Source: Tolypothrix sp. NIES-4075 (GTDB taxonomy: Bacteria > Cyanobacteriota > Cyanobacteriia > Cyanobacteriales > Nostocaceae). From it: a DNA stretch of 64,000 bases. Of this stretch, positions 18,027 through 27,672 are shown piece by piece. A program made the position numbers and the translations under genes. The stretch lies in contig NZ_BDUC01000003.1 in NCBI RefSeq assembly GCF_002218085.1, positions 469,666 to 533,665 on the forward strand, written 5' to 3'. Each line of letters starts with the position of its first letter. Position 1 is the stretch's first letter. The notes under the pieces are model-generated. The model saw only the letters and a program-made list of their open reading frames with translations, was not told where the DNA came from and made no database searches.

Positions 18027-19592
18027 TTACCTGATTCGCCGTTTCAGCCAAAAGCCACTCAAACCTAGCAGCATTATCCCAACAGTTGCTGTTGGTTCTG
18101 GTACTTTCTTAGATGGTGGAATAAAGTTGCCTAACTCACCGGCAGTCACTTTAAATGAATAAAGGTAGCCAGGGACTAACTTTTGACCTGTAGGACAGCC
18201 TTTGTCGATGGGTAGGCGACTAACGCTAGTACCATTATTGTTACTGCAAATATCATACTGAGTTAACTGATCGCCGATTTGCGTCACGCTGTAATCATTA
18301 TCAGTGCCAATTAGCAGCGTATAGGAACCATCTTTAAGTTGCGGACCGATCGCTAGTCCTTCCATTTTTTCTGCTATCTTTGTCCAATCTCCCGGATTAT
18401 CTGGACTCAAAGCTTTTGCAATATCCAAAAATAGCGATTTGTTGACGGGATTGATCCCCCCTAGCAAAGTATTAGTATTTGCCAGACTGATACCGCTAAC
18501 ATCGGTTGCATCCGTAAGGTTAATCTTATATACACGCTTGCTAGCAACAGGCTGTGGTGTTGTCGATGGGTTTTCAGTTAGACCTAGTAGTGCGTCTACC
18601 CCAAACCCGCGATTATCTCGTTCTAGCACCAAAAATTCTTTGTCATTCAAAGCTGTAATTGCACTGATCCCAATATTGCGACCTTGGGAATTTGCCCCAA
18701 AATCATCATCAGTTCCGGGAATGCGATCATTAATATCTGCCAAACTTTCTAATTGATAAATGTACTGAGCAGTACTTTTACCTGTTTTCGTATCAAATTC
18801 TACTAATCTTATATTGCGACCGCGCCGACCATCTGGCGAACCTTCATTTACCAAGGGGTCTTGCAGCAATGTATATAGTTTGCTGCCATCTGGACTAAGA
18901 GTCAATCCTTCAAATCCTCGATTATCTTGACGACCGGTGGTGATGGTTGGACGACCATCAACATAGTTAATTGTCCCATCACTTTGTTTGGGAATTATAT
19001 TTTCTGGAGTTGCAAATGCCCGGATAAATGAGCCTGTAGGACTGAATTCGTAGACAGACGGACCATATTCATCAGAGACGTAGAAATTGCCGTTAGAAGC
19101 GACAGCAAACCCCTCTGAGTCAAGGCTAAGACCAAGAGATGCTTTATTGCCGTTAGGTAATAAATCAGGCTTCAAGCCGTTGAAGTTTTGACCATCCTTG
19201 GTGAAAAGAATAGTGTCTAATAATTTAAAGTTAGCGATCGCCCCCGTTTTTGAGTCAACATCCAAAGAAAATTTCTCTACTCGCGGATTGTAGTCAATCA
19301 CACCGCCACCCGGACCGCGATCGCTTAAACCGTAATAAACGTTCTGGTAGCGATCGTAGTAAAGATCCGAGAAAAATCCCAATCGGTTAACATTGGCACT
19401 ATTTTCCGCTGAGGGCAATAAATCCGTACTTTCACCAGGAATTGTCAGAGTATTGGTCAGAGTAAGACCGTAGGCTGATGTTGCATACCCCGTAATACTC
19501 GCTGCACAGACCATCACCGAACAGCTTAATACCGAAAGCCAATGTTTTGCTTTCATCATGGCTAAAACCCAAATAATTATCTTTCTCAGCAT
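18027..19592 (-). CDS. secreted phytase-like esterase with PEP-CTERM anchor
   Basis: The protein (up to 521 residues) belongs to the esterase-like activity of phytase family, a six-bladed propeller. It has a signal peptide (residues about 15-42, CSVMVCAASITGYATSAYGL). Blade motifs such as DNRGFEGLTLSPDG and MEGLAIGPQLKDGSYTLLIG include the acidic calcium or phosphate sites. The C-terminus is a PEP-CTERM sorting signal: VPEPTA, a hydrophobic helix (VGIMLLGLSGFW) and KRRIR. It would be exported and processed at the envelope. The internal MMKAKHW (19559) is an equally plausible start. Phosphate-monoester release is the likely role by family. Confidence 0.85.
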   Translation of the reverse strand: MLRKIIIWVLAMMKAKHWLSVLSCSVMVCAASITGYATSAYGLTLTNTLTIPGESTDLLPSAENSANVNRLGFFSDLYYDRYQNVYYGLSDRGPGGGVIDYNPRVEKFSLDVDSKTGAIANFKLLDTILFTKDGQNFNGLKPDLLPNGNKASLGLSLDSEGFAVASNGNFYVSDEYGPSVYEFSPTGSFIRAFATPENIIPKQSDGTINYVDGRPTITTGRQDNRGFEGLTLSPDGSKLYTLLQDPLVNEGSPDGRRGRNIRLVEFDTKTGKSTAQYIYQLESLADINDRIPGTDDDFGANSQGRNIGISAITALNDKEFLVLERDNRGFGVDALLGLTENPSTTPQPVASKRVYKINLTDATDVSGISLANTNTLLGGINPVNKSLFLDIAKALSPDNPGDWTKIAEKMEGLAIGPQLKDGSYTLLIGTDNDYSVTQIGDQLTQYDICSNNNGTSVSRLPIDKGCPTGQKLVPGYLYSFKVTAGELGNFIPPSKKVPEPTATVGIMLLGLSGFWLKRRIR

Positions 19593-20357
19593 CTGACTTT
19601 GGTATTAAGAACAGATTAACCGTAAAACTAGGTACTGATTTTTACGCCATAAATTCATCAAATTTATTTTTTGCTTGATGATAGCTTTACAAAACTGTTT
19701 GGGGTTAATGGTTAGTGGATAGTGGGAGCGTGGACAGAATCTAAGTAGGGCAAAATCATCGCTATGACTGTTCGTTATGCGATGTCCCCCAGTCACCAGG
19801 TATATAGGGAAACCAGTGCCGGAGCGGATTTGAGGTAAAAATTCTCTTAAAAATGGCGCATGAAGAAGTGGTTCGCCCCAAGTCTTGCTAATGCTATCGT
19901 GTAGACAAGGTAGATTTTGCAGCTCAACCCATTCTATTAATATGGGTAGTGAGACAGGATGCGAGTGAATTTCACTCATCACGTAATCCAGGCGATCGCT
20001 CTATCCTACAACTTGAGGGTGCATTCCAAGTGTGAGCGCTGTCACAAAAGTGGTAGCGCAAGTCACAAAGAGCAAACCGAATAAAAATTTGACGTGTTCC
20101 CACATTCAGTCCTTCTTCTTGAATGGCACAAAAGACCTCGACCAGGCGTGCGGTTGGTGTAACAGTATTAGCAGTCATTCGATGATAGCAACGCGTACTC
20201 GTCGCGCCGGCACAATAACAAGGATGTTTTTTAGCTTCTTGTTATATTGTGAATCGTCGCAGACGATATTCAATTTCACACCAAGCTACTAGCAATTAAC
20301 TTTGATTCCTATTGGTTAAACACGATAGTTCGGTTATTCGCTAAGACAAAACACTGT
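19593..20357. other. 765-base spacer, no confident gene
   Basis: Two overlapping minus-strand frames (19605-19982 and 19972-20178) have no recognised motif and poor start context. They may be remnants of one lost gene. The only clear structure is the inverted repeat at 20211-20251 and the region upstream of the sugar transferase gene. Confidence 0.4.
20211..20251. repeat. inverted repeat CACAATAACAAG / CTTGTTATATTGTG
   Basis: CACAATAACAAG at 20211-20222 pairs with CTTGTTATATTGTG ending at 20251, with one unpaired base and a loop containing a T6 run. It lies about 107 bases upstream of the STAS-sugar transferase gene and could be an operator or an end of the lost gene. Confidence 0.5.
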
Positions 20358-21395
20358 TTGGCAGATTACATTTATAAGGCAACGAAAGTGCAGAGCTTCA
20401 TGACTAGCCAACCCAAAGAGGTGGATTTTCCGGTTACTTCCCTAAACGACACGGCTATAGTGCAGATACCCGCACGGTTGAGCGTGCTTGAGGCTGTAAC
20501 CTTTAAGCAAACCTGCCAAGAGTTAATCGAGGTAAATTCCCATCCCAAGCAAATAATTATTGACTTCCACCAAACTACTTTTATGGACAGTAGTGGTTTA
20601 GGTGCCCTCGTCAGTAATTTGAAAAGCGCTCAGGAAAAAGGAATCGCTTTTACACTGCAAAAGGTTACCCCTCAGGTAATGGCAGTGCTTAACCTCACAG
20701 GACTGGATCAGGTTTTTTCGATTGAGTCTCTTGGAGACACACCCCCAAGAGAACCCCAAAAGTTGGGTGAGCAGTTACCGACTACTCATCCAAGCGTGCG
20801 CTCTTGGATGAAACGGGTTATAGATATTATCGGGTCATTGGTAGGTTTAGTAATTACGGCAGTTTTATTTATTCCTATAGCGCTCGCGATTCAAATTAAC
20901 GATCCCGGTCCGATTTTCTTTAAACAAACCCGCTGTGGTTGGATGGGTAAACGTTTTCAGATTTGGAAATTCCGGTCAATGTGTGTCGATGCAGAAGCAA
21001 AGAAAGCTCAAGTCAAAAATCAAGTCGAAGGTGCTTTCTTTAAGAATGATAACGACCCTAGAATTACACGGGTAGGGCGCTTTTTGCGGCGAACCAGTTT
21101 GGATGAACTCCCCCAATTTTGGAACGTCCTCAAAGGAGAAATGAGTTTAGTTGGCACCAGACCACCCACACCCGATGAGGTGGAACGCTATGAAGTACCG
21201 GAGTGGCAACGTTTGGATGTTAAACCCGGTATGACAGGAGAATGGCAAGTAAATGGGCGCTCTACTGTACGTAGTTTTGAGGATGTAATTCGCTTAGATT
21301 TGCAGTATCAAAAAAACTGGAGCTTACTGTACGATTTAAAACTGATTTTCAAAACAGTAGCCGTCCTGTTTAATAGAAATAGTGGTGCTGTTTAG
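20358..21395 (+). CDS. STAS domain fused to undecaprenyl-phosphate sugar transferase
   Basis: The 345-residue protein joins two modules. Residues about 25-125 are a STAS (anti-sigma-antagonist-like) domain with the phosphoacceptor motif MDSSGLGALV (Ser78 equivalent to Ser58 of SpoIIAA). From residue 145 on comes a WcaJ/PssY-type bacterial sugar transferase. It has a single hydrophobic segment (RVIDIIGSLVGLVITAVLFI), KFRSMCVDAE, RITRVGRFLRRTSLDELPQF, and the KPGMTGEWQVNGRS block. It would load the first sugar phosphate on undecaprenyl phosphate for exopolysaccharide. An internal ATG (20400) is an alternative start that keeps both domains. The WcaI-like glycosyltransferase gene is next downstream. 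Confidence 0.9.
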   Translation: MADYIYKATKVQSFMTSQPKEVDFPVTSLNDTAIVQIPARLSVLEAVTFKQTCQELIEVNSHPKQIIIDFHQTTFMDSSGLGALVSNLKSAQEKGIAFTLQKVTPQVMAVLNLTGLDQVFSIESLGDTPPREPQKLGEQLPTTHPSVRSWMKRVIDIIGSLVGLVITAVLFIPIALAIQINDPGPIFFKQTRCGWMGKRFQIWKFRSMCVDAEAKKAQVKNQVEGAFFKNDNDPRITRVGRFLRRTSLDELPQFWNVLKGEMSLVGTRPPTPDEVERYEVPEWQRLDVKPGMTGEWQVNGRSTVRSFEDVIRLDLQYQKNWSLLYDLKLIFKTVAVLFNRNSGAV

Positions 21396-22137
21396 CAAAT
21401 TACCCAAATTAGTGCAACAGGAATGAGCGCAATGACAAAGTTGTAAGTAGCGATAATTCATGAATTACCCCTACTGTATAATGTGCCTTTCAATTCTTTT
21501 TGCGCTTATTCCTATGTAAGAAAGAAGGACAGTTTTACCAAAACACGCAAGTGTCCTATTCTTATGACTTTTGACTTTTGACTAGAAGAACATCGCTGCT
21601 TGATTCAATTCGGTAAAAACCGAACACAATGTTCAGAATCCCGGTTTCTTAAAGAAACCGGGATTCTCGTTTTTGCTTGCTTTACGCGAAACATCTGCTA
21701 AAAGAAAGATTTTAAAAGTTATTTGAGTATATTTACATAAATTTTTATAACAGTGCGAATGCGATCGCCTTACTGGGGACTGGAAAGAATTTTCTTCTCT
21801 ACGAGACGCTGCACGAACAAAACTTGGTTCGGTGCTGCGCCGATCCAAGGCAAGCCCAGTCCAAGCGTCCGTTTTTCAACTAATAAATATACGGTTTTTA
21901 CGTAAATGAAGAATAAAAACATATACTCTACAAATTAATCAAACAGTCAAAAAAATATCATGTATTAACTCAGCACATGCTATCAAATTTTACTCAATCT
22001 TCAACGATGAATCACTGACATGAAGAGATTTGAAAGCCAAAATTAAAACATAGGTGCTACGCTTGTGCGAAACGATTTTGCTAGCAAGTGTTGTCATTCA
22101 TTAAATAAAAAACTGGGGTCATTCTGAATAATTTTTT
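21396..22137. other. 742-base spacer
   Basis: No gene is supported. It contains a small TTCGG/CCGAA hairpin near 21609, a strong palindrome at 21636-21666, a GCGATCGC at about 21761, and an AT-rich stretch before the glycosyltransferase gene that presumably holds its promoter. Confidence 0.5.
21636..21666. repeat. perfect 15-bp-arm palindrome (CCCGGTTTCT type)
   Basis: GAATCCCGGTTTCTT and its exact inverse are separated by a single A, followed by CTCGTTTTT. It may work as a terminator, but the CCGGTTTCTTNAAGAAACCGG core is also the shape of a dispersed cyanobacterial repeat. Confidence 0.75.
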
Positions 22138-23409
22138 ATGCGTATTTTAATTTACTCCTACAACTACTATCCAGAACCAATTGGTATCGCCCCTCTAATG
22201 ACTGAATTAGCAGAGGGACTAGTCAAACGCGGGCACGAAGTACGCGTAGTTACTGCTATGCCTAACTACCCTGAACGTCAAATATACGAGGGTTATCGCG
22301 GCAAGTTATATGTTAATGAATATAAAAATGGCGTTCAAATCCAACGCAGTTATGTTTGGATTCGTCCTCAACCCAACTTGCTAGATCGAGTGTTGCTAGA
22401 TGCTAGCTTCGTTGTCTCCAGTTTTTTGCCCGCGCTTTTTGGCTGGCGTCCAGATGTAATTCTCTCCACCTCGCCATCTCTGCCGGTTTGCATCCCAACT
22501 ACTCTTTTAGGATGGCTGTACAATTGCCCGGTAGTGTTAAATCTTCAAGATATATTACCAGAAGCCGCTGTCCACGTCGGTTTACTCAAAAATAAATTTC
22601 TCATCCAAGTATTTGCGACTTTAGAAAAATTTGCCTATCGCACTGCTACCAAAATTAGCGTCATCGCGGATGGTTTTGTAGAAAATTTGCGTTCTAAAGG
22701 TGTACCTGCTAACAAAATTGTGCAAATTCCTAACTGGGTTGATGTTAATTTTATCCGCCCTTTACCTAAAGAAAATAACGCTTTTCGTACCGCACACAAC
22801 CTAGACGGCAAATTTGTCGTTTTGTATTCGGGAAATATTGCCCTCACCCAAGGCTTAGAAACTGTTGTGAAAGCTGCTGCTGCGTTGCGGGATGTTCCCG
22901 ATATTGCTTTTGTGATTGTGGGTGAGGCAAAAGGTTTGCAGCGATTGCAACAAGAATGTCAAGATATCGGTGCAGATAACGTTTTGCTACTGCCTTTTCA
23001 ACCCCGCGAAAAGCTGCCAGAAATGTTAGCTGCTGCTGATGTCGGTTTGGTGGTGCAAAAGAAAAATGTTATATCCTTCAATATGCCATCAAAAATTCAA
23101 GTGCTACTTGCTAGCGGTCGGGCGTTAGTCGCGTCTGTACCCGATAATGGTACAGCAGCAAGAGCGATTAAACAAAGCTGCGGGGGTGTTGTGGTGACTC
23201 CAGAAGACTCGCAAGCTTTAGCAGCAGCAGTTTTAGACTTGTACCGAAATCCAGAAAAAGTTAAAACTCTCGGTTATAACAGTCGCCAATTTGCGATTGA
23301 GCAATATTCGTTTGACCAAGCCTTAAATAATTATGAGTTGTTGTGTTACTCAGTCAAGGCACAGACTCCAGTTATTGAGTCTACGGTAGTGTCAAAACAA
23401 GAAGTGTAA
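22138..23409 (+). CDS. WcaI-type glycosyltransferase (GT4)
   Basis: The 423-residue enzyme has the WcaI family N-terminus (MRILIYSYNYYPEPIGIAPL, MPNYPERQIYEGYRG). The C-terminal nucleotide-sugar half is GT-B: VVLYSGNIALTQGLETVV, VVIVGEAKG-like IAFVIVGEAKG, LPEMLAAADVGLVVQ and the acceptor-loop MPSKIQVLLASGR. WcaI-like enzymes add sugars in colanic acid type exopolysaccharide assembly on the cytosolic side of the membrane. Together with the upstream sugar transferase it suggests a small polysaccharide locus. Confidence 0.9.
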   Translation: MRILIYSYNYYPEPIGIAPLMTELAEGLVKRGHEVRVVTAMPNYPERQIYEGYRGKLYVNEYKNGVQIQRSYVWIRPQPNLLDRVLLDASFVVSSFLPALFGWRPDVILSTSPSLPVCIPTTLLGWLYNCPVVLNLQDILPEAAVHVGLLKNKFLIQVFATLEKFAYRTATKISVIADGFVENLRSKGVPANKIVQIPNWVDVNFIRPLPKENNAFRTAHNLDGKFVVLYSGNIALTQGLETVVKAAAALRDVPDIAFVIVGEAKGLQRLQQECQDIGADNVLLLPFQPREKLPEMLAAADVGLVVQKKNVISFNMPSKIQVLLASGRALVASVPDNGTAARAIKQSCGGVVVTPEDSQALAAAVLDLYRNPEKVKTLGYNSRQFAIEQYSFDQALNNYELLCYSVKAQTPVIESTVVSKQEV

Positions 23410-23489
23410 TCTACAGCACCATTAGATTAAAATCGCGGCGTTGGGCGATCGCGTGCTTACCAACGCATAGGCTAAAATTCTTTGACCTT

Positions 23490-23528
23490 CAAAAGCAGGA
23501 GATAGTTTTAAACTAGCTCCTGCTTTTG
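23490..23528. terminator. long hairpin after the glycosyltransferase gene
   Basis: CAAAAGCAGGAG pairs exactly with CTCCTGCTTTTG. The inner TAGTTT/AAACTA also pairs, giving an almost unbroken 18-bp stem (one A-G mismatch) with a 1-base loop. The T tract is split (CTTTTGG), so it is a possible terminator or a dispersed palindrome. Confidence 0.6.
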
Positions 23529-23645
23529 GCTGTTTAAACGTGTAAAATTTAGGTATATATGGCAAAAAGTTAGGCGATCGCACTGGTTCACCCAATTTGC
23601 GCCTTATAAGTAAGTGGACATAATTATACATAAAATGTATTCATT

Positions 23646-23702
23646 CGTAGTGAGCGGTTTACCGCTCATGGCTTGGCTTTCAAGGGCTGAAGCCCTTACT
23701 AC
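23646..23702 (-). repeat. paired-palindrome repeat, copy C
   Basis: Inverse orientation to copies A and B: AGCGGTTTACCGCT comes first, then AAGGGCTGAAGCCCTT, bounded by CGTAGT and ACTAC. It lies in the 402-base spacer 23410-23811, about 110 bases before yqeK. Confidence 0.85.
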
Positions 23703-23811
23703 AAAAAGCTATTTACACTCCTGATAATTAACTCGGTTAGAATAAAATATAAATTTCTCATTCACCTCGAAAGCGGTTTTTTGCCAAAAGCTTCAATTCG
23801 TTATAGTTATT

Positions 23812-24456
23812 ATGCGCGAACAAGTCCTAGCCTGGTTAGCAGAAAATGTGCCTCCTTCTAGAGTCAACCATATTCTCAGAGTAGAGCAGATGGCAACCGA
23901 GCTAGCTGTTCATTATCAACTTGAAGATGTAACAAAAGCTGCAAAAGCCGGGTTGATGCACGATTTGGCAAAATACTTTCCGCCACAAAAACTCTTGGCA
24001 ATCGCACGTAAAGAAGGTTTAGAAGTTGATTATGTGATGGAAGCCGCCCCCCATCTGTTACATGCAGACGTAAGTGCTATTATCGCTAGAGATACATTTG
24101 GCGTAGAAGATGAAGAAGTATTACAAGCGATCGCCAATCACACTTTAGGTAGACCAGGTATGAGTCTTTTAAGTTGTATCGTGTTTGTAGCAGATACTCT
24201 GGAACCAGGACGCGGCGATACCCCAGAATTAGAAAATCTACGAGCTATTAGCCGAGAAAATATAGACAGAGCTGTTTGGAAAACTAGCGATTATTCTTTA
24301 AAATTCTTAATCGAAAGTTCTTGCTTGATTCATCAGCGCACAATCGCCACCCGGAATTGGTTCTTGCAAAAATCACGCAAGCAACCACAATCAGTTTTTT
24401 TGTCAGCTGAGGTCGATGGTAACTTCATCACACCAATTATCAATGCAACTTCATAG
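23812..24456 (+). CDS. yqeK: YqeK-type HD domain Ap4A hydrolase
   Basis: The 214-residue protein has the YqeK HD-domain pattern: SRVNHILRVEQMA, then AGLMHDLAKYFPP (the HD metal pair), HLLHADVSA, and AIANHTLGRPGMSLLSCIVF with VADTLEPGR. YqeK proteins hydrolyse symmetrical dinucleoside tetraphosphates such as Ap4A. The usual neighbour rsfS follows on the same strand after 118 bases, as in many bacteria, which supports the call. The C-terminal 30 residues are variable. Confidence 0.92.
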   Translation: MREQVLAWLAENVPPSRVNHILRVEQMATELAVHYQLEDVTKAAKAGLMHDLAKYFPPQKLLAIARKEGLEVDYVMEAAPHLLHADVSAIIARDTFGVEDEEVLQAIANHTLGRPGMSLLSCIVFVADTLEPGRGDTPELENLRAISRENIDRAVWKTSDYSLKFLIESSCLIHQRTIATRNWFLQKSRKQPQSVFLSAEVDGNFITPIINATS

Positions 24457-24574
24457 ACATCGATTTTTTGTTAGTATTCAAAAAAACCAGTTCGCACATT
24501 TACAATTCTATTAAATTTTATAATTAAGAATTGTAAAAAGTAGTTGCCAAAAAACAGAAAGCACCTGAGGTTTA

Positions 24575-25033
24575 ATGTCTGATTATTACCAAGGAATTCC
24601 ATCACAATCTATATTTTTAAGCGAGAAAGCACTTCTTCGCTCATCAACTGACAGCGACCAGATGAGTAGAAAGTTAGCGGAAAGTATCGTCGAAGCAGCA
24701 TCAGATCGCAAAGCAGGTGATATTGTACTGCTAAGGGTAACAGAAGTATCTTACTTGGCGGATTACTTTGTGATGATGACTGGTTATTCAAGAGTACAAG
24801 TAAGAGCGATCGCCGACGCAATAGAAGAAAAAGTCTTTACAGAGTTACAACGAAATCCCTTGCGGACAGCAGGAAAAGCCGAGGGAAATTGGGTTTTGCA
24901 AGACTACGGCGACATAATCGTTCATGTGATGATGCCAAAAGAACGCGAGTTTTATAATTTAGAAGCGTTTTGGGGTCATGCAGAACGCATAGAATATCCA
25001 AAACCGGATGAGGGTGGGGGTAAACCAACATGA
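24575..25033 (+). CDS. rsfS: ribosomal silencing factor RsfS
   Basis: The 152-residue protein contains the RsfS/Iojap domain. It reads [40 protein letters not shown], then [20 protein letters not shown] and YNLEAFWG near the end. It binds ribosomal protein uL14 and blocks subunit joining in starvation. About 35 extra residues precede the core. The stop codon overlaps the next start by ATGA (4 bases), indicating translational coupling with the CGLD27 gene. Confidence 0.94.
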   Translation: MSDYYQGIPSQSIFLSEKALLRSSTDSDQMSRKLAESIVEAASDRKAGDIVLLRVTEVSYLADYFVMMTGYSRVQVRAIADAIEEKVFTELQRNPLRTAGKAEGNWVLQDYGDIIVHVMMPKEREFYNLEAFWGHAERIEYPKPDEGGGKPT

Positions 25034-25530
25034 TAAATTCCTCGGTTTCAAATTGCCCAGTTCCCGCTGAACAGCAACCGCTGAATGAGTATGAAGAATT
25101 AAAAATTTCTTGGCTATTTCGTGATTGCACTTTAAGTTGGCGCGATTATATCATAAAAATGGTTTGGATTTGGGGTTTATCTTGGGTGGTGGCAGCACCA
25201 GTGGCGGCAGCAAGTTTTAGCCCAAATAAGTATATTGCCCAATTTCTGCTGTGTGGATCTGGTGGAGCGAGTGTAGGGGTAGTTCTGGGACTGATAAGGC
25301 TGTATTTGGGTTGGTCTTATATACGCGATCGCCTGTATAGTCCGGTAATATTTTATGAAGAATCAGGTTGGTACGACGGACAAACTTGGGCAAAACCCCA
25401 ATCCGTCCTAATGCGCGATCGCTTAATCGTTAGCTATGAAATTAAACCAATTATTCGACGCTTACAAATAACGAGTCTTGCGATCGCGCTGTTGCTAGTT
25501 CTTGGTACGATAATTTGGCATTTACTTTAA
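25030..25530 (+). CDS. CGLD27 family membrane protein (DUF1230)
   Basis: The 166-residue protein is a conserved green-lineage/cyanobacterial family (CGLD27, DUF1230). It has two to three hydrophobic segments (residues about 40-60, 68-92 and a C-terminal helix) and the motifs [17 protein letters not shown] and [15 protein letters not shown]. The plant homologue is chloroplast targeted and linked to iron-stress fitness; the bacterial role is unproven. It overlaps rsfS by four bases. Confidence 0.88.
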   Translation: MINSSVSNCPVPAEQQPLNEYEELKISWLFRDCTLSWRDYIIKMVWIWGLSWVVAAPVAAASFSPNKYIAQFLLCGSGGASVGVVLGLIRLYLGWSYIRDRLYSPVIFYEESGWYDGQTWAKPQSVLMRDRLIVSYEIKPIIRRLQITSLAIALLLVLGTIIWHLL

Positions 25531-25609
25531 ATAGTTAGGAGTGATTAGTTAATCAAGGAATAACTCATAACTCATAACTCGCAACTAAAAAAATGATATA
25601 TTCTCACCC

Positions 25610-26563
25610 ATGACCAGGGGAAAACGAACTCAAGCGGCAGCACTTGAAGTAAGGTTGCTGCGGGAAGGGATTATTGAATCGAGGCACATAGTCCAAGCTG
25701 TTGTCTGCGATGAACGGGGACGGGTGCTATCCGTTGCGGGAAACGCCGAAACAGCAACTTTTGTCCGTTCAGCCCTCAAACCATTTCAGGCACTGGCTGT
25801 TACCAGCACAGGTACACTGGAACGTTATGATTTGAGCGATCGCGACTTAGCAATTATCGTATCTTCTCACAAAGGTACAATCGAGCAGGTACGACAAGCA
25901 TTTAATATACTTTGGCGTGCCGATCTCGATCCCAGCGCACTTCAATGTCCGATTCCCGAAGGAAAAAAAAGTCGTTTAGAATACAACTGCTCTGGTAAAC
26001 ATGCGGGGATGTTAGCCGTGTGTCAGCAGCGCCATTTTCCTTTAAATAACTACTTGGAACGCAAACACCCCATCCAGCAGTTGATTGTCAGCAAAGTAGC
26101 AGAATTGCTACGAATGCCGGCAGAAGAATTTATCAGCGCTCGTGATGATTGTGGTGTTCCTACTTATTTCATGCAACTTGCTCAAATAGCGTCTTTATAT
26201 GCTCTGCTAGCGTCGGGTAACAATTTGGATATGGAACGTATAGTCCGTGCCATGACTCATCATCCCAATTTGGTCGCAGGAGACGGAGAATTTGATACAG
26301 AACTAATGCGCTTGGCTCCAGGAGAACTGGTAAGTAAATCCGGCGCCGAAGGAGTGCAGTGCATTTCTCGACTTGGTGAAGGCATGGGATTGGCAATTAA
26401 AGTCATAGATGGAGCAAAGCGAGCAAAATACGCCGTTGCTATTCACGTGCTTCAGCAGATGGGCTGGATTAGCCCCAGCGTCGCTCAAAGCCTGTCAGAA
26501 AAGTTTATGAACTTCGGTAAATACAAGCGTTTAGAAGTTGTTGGAGAATTATCACTTTTGTAG
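25610..26563 (+). CDS. asparaginase (Asparaginase_II family)
   Basis: The 317-residue protein matches the PF06089 asparaginase family. It has VVCDERGRVLSVAGNAETAT, then FVRSALKPFQALAVT and IIVSSHKGTIEQ. The conserved NCSGKHAGMLAVC block is followed by DDCGVPTYFM and HPNLVAGDGEFDTELM. Members hydrolyse L-asparagine to aspartate and ammonia and may be amidohydrolases acting on related amides. It is complete, with no signal peptide, so cytosolic. A spacer of heptad-like TAACTCA repeats lies upstream. Confidence 0.88.
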   Translation: MTRGKRTQAAALEVRLLREGIIESRHIVQAVVCDERGRVLSVAGNAETATFVRSALKPFQALAVTSTGTLERYDLSDRDLAIIVSSHKGTIEQVRQAFNILWRADLDPSALQCPIPEGKKSRLEYNCSGKHAGMLAVCQQRHFPLNNYLERKHPIQQLIVSKVAELLRMPAEEFISARDDCGVPTYFMQLAQIASLYALLASGNNLDMERIVRAMTHHPNLVAGDGEFDTELMRLAPGELVSKSGAEGVQCISRLGEGMGLAIKVIDGAKRAKYAVAIHVLQQMGWISPSVAQSLSEKFMNFGKYKRLEVVGELSLL

Positions 26564-26604
26564 TTGCCAAATTTAAAAGCTTGGGTTATAGTAAATAAAG
26601 ACGA

Positions 26605-26681
<77 letters not shown>

Positions 26682-26687
26682 ACTTAA

Positions 26688-26731
26688 AAAACAAAACCCT
26701 GTAACACTGAAAAGTTGCAGGGTTTTGTTTT
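26688..26731 (+). terminator. tRNA terminator
   Basis: AAAACAAAACCCTG pairs perfectly with CAGGGTTTTGTTTT across a 16-base loop, seven bases after the tRNA end. Because both arms are A/T tailed it could also act on minus-strand transcripts coming from the GFA gene side. Confidence 0.85.
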
Positions 26732-26778
26732 ATGCTGTTACTCTTGATGCGGACGAAGCGTGGTTGGTCTGGCAGGCA

Positions 26779-27204
26779 TCATGATGCGGAATGGAGCATC
26801 GGTGGCATCTTGGCGAACTTGTGCAGATCCGGGTTCATGTAATCCCACGGCTGGGCTTTGCTAGTGTAAATATCCATCACAGGTCTAAACCAGCTTGGGT
26901 CATCGAGACTGCCTGCCATAATGCCCATAAACTCAGGGATCGGGGGTTTGCTAAATAATCGGGAACCGCAGTTTGGGCAAAAGCCTCGACCAACAATGCT
27001 GCCGCTATCAGCGATCGCGTCATAGTATTTCACATCTCCGGTGATGGTGACTGCACTCTGGGACACCAGAAGCGCGGAAGCATAGGCACTTCCTGTGGCT
27101 CGTTGACAATCGCGACAGTGGCAATTAGCCATCGCAAGCGGTTCCGCTGAACATTCGTAGCGGACAGCTCCGCACAGACAACCACCAGTAAATTTTATCC
27201 CCAT
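26779..27204 (-). CDS. GFA family (CENP-V/GFA) zinc protein
   Basis: The 141-residue protein shows the GFA fold zinc ligands: GGCLCGAVRYEC, then CHCRDCQRATGSAY and GFCPNCGSRLF. The family is named for glutathione-dependent formaldehyde-activating enzyme (Gfa), but most members lack that proven activity. It is cytosolic and about family length. It is a single gene downstream of an AraC remnant. Confidence 0.9.
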   Translation of the reverse strand: MGIKFTGGCLCGAVRYECSAEPLAMANCHCRDCQRATGSAYASALLVSQSAVTITGDVKYYDAIADSGSIVGRGFCPNCGSRLFSKPPIPEFMGIMAGSLDDPSWFRPVMDIYTSKAQPWDYMNPDLHKFAKMPPMLHSAS

Positions 27205-27404
27205 AAGAATATCTTTCCTTGGAAGGTTTAAGTTTTGTAACTTCTAGGACGCAACTGCAACTAACACAATTATTTAACTCGTAGGGTGGATGTGTCCAGT
27301 GCCCACCAACCAAAAGATGACAATAAGAATGCGTCCTGATTTATAAAGTAGCGATCGCACTCTTATTTGGTCTTACAAGTTTTTACTTTTTTTACACGTT
27401 TGTG

Positions 27405-27545
27405 CTATTTGTCTCGAACGACCTTAGGCGTGACTCCCAGTAAGCGCTTAAAATGATTGGTTAAATGCCCCTGATTGGCAAAGCCAACCTTATAACTGAT
27501 ATCCGCGATCGACAAGTCACTGTTCAGCTAAGTATCGCAACACTT
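27405..27545 (-). pseudogene. C-terminal remnant of an AraC-type regulator
   Basis: On the minus strand, DLSIADISYKVGFANQGHLT then NHFKRLLGVTPKVVRDK is the second helix-turn-helix of an AraC/XylS regulator, with a proper stop at 27405. Upstream, VLRYLAEQ is in another frame (TGA just after), so a frameshift separates them. No N-terminal part is found before the next plus-strand gene. It is clearly broken. Confidence 0.75.
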
Positions 27546-27672
27546 GGGAATTAATTTTACTGCCGTTTGTAAGTAAAGAAAATTGTCCGGAGTTGCCTGT
27601 GGAATTTGTCCAAGGGAATTTTTGATCTATTCTGGAGGAGAAGGGATCGAAAAAGCGCGGAGAATCATAGTT

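Noticed and set aside
19605..20178. Two overlapping minus-strand frames of 125 and 68 codons
   Set aside because: No recognised motif, poor start context and overlapping frames; perhaps a remnant, not annotated as genes.
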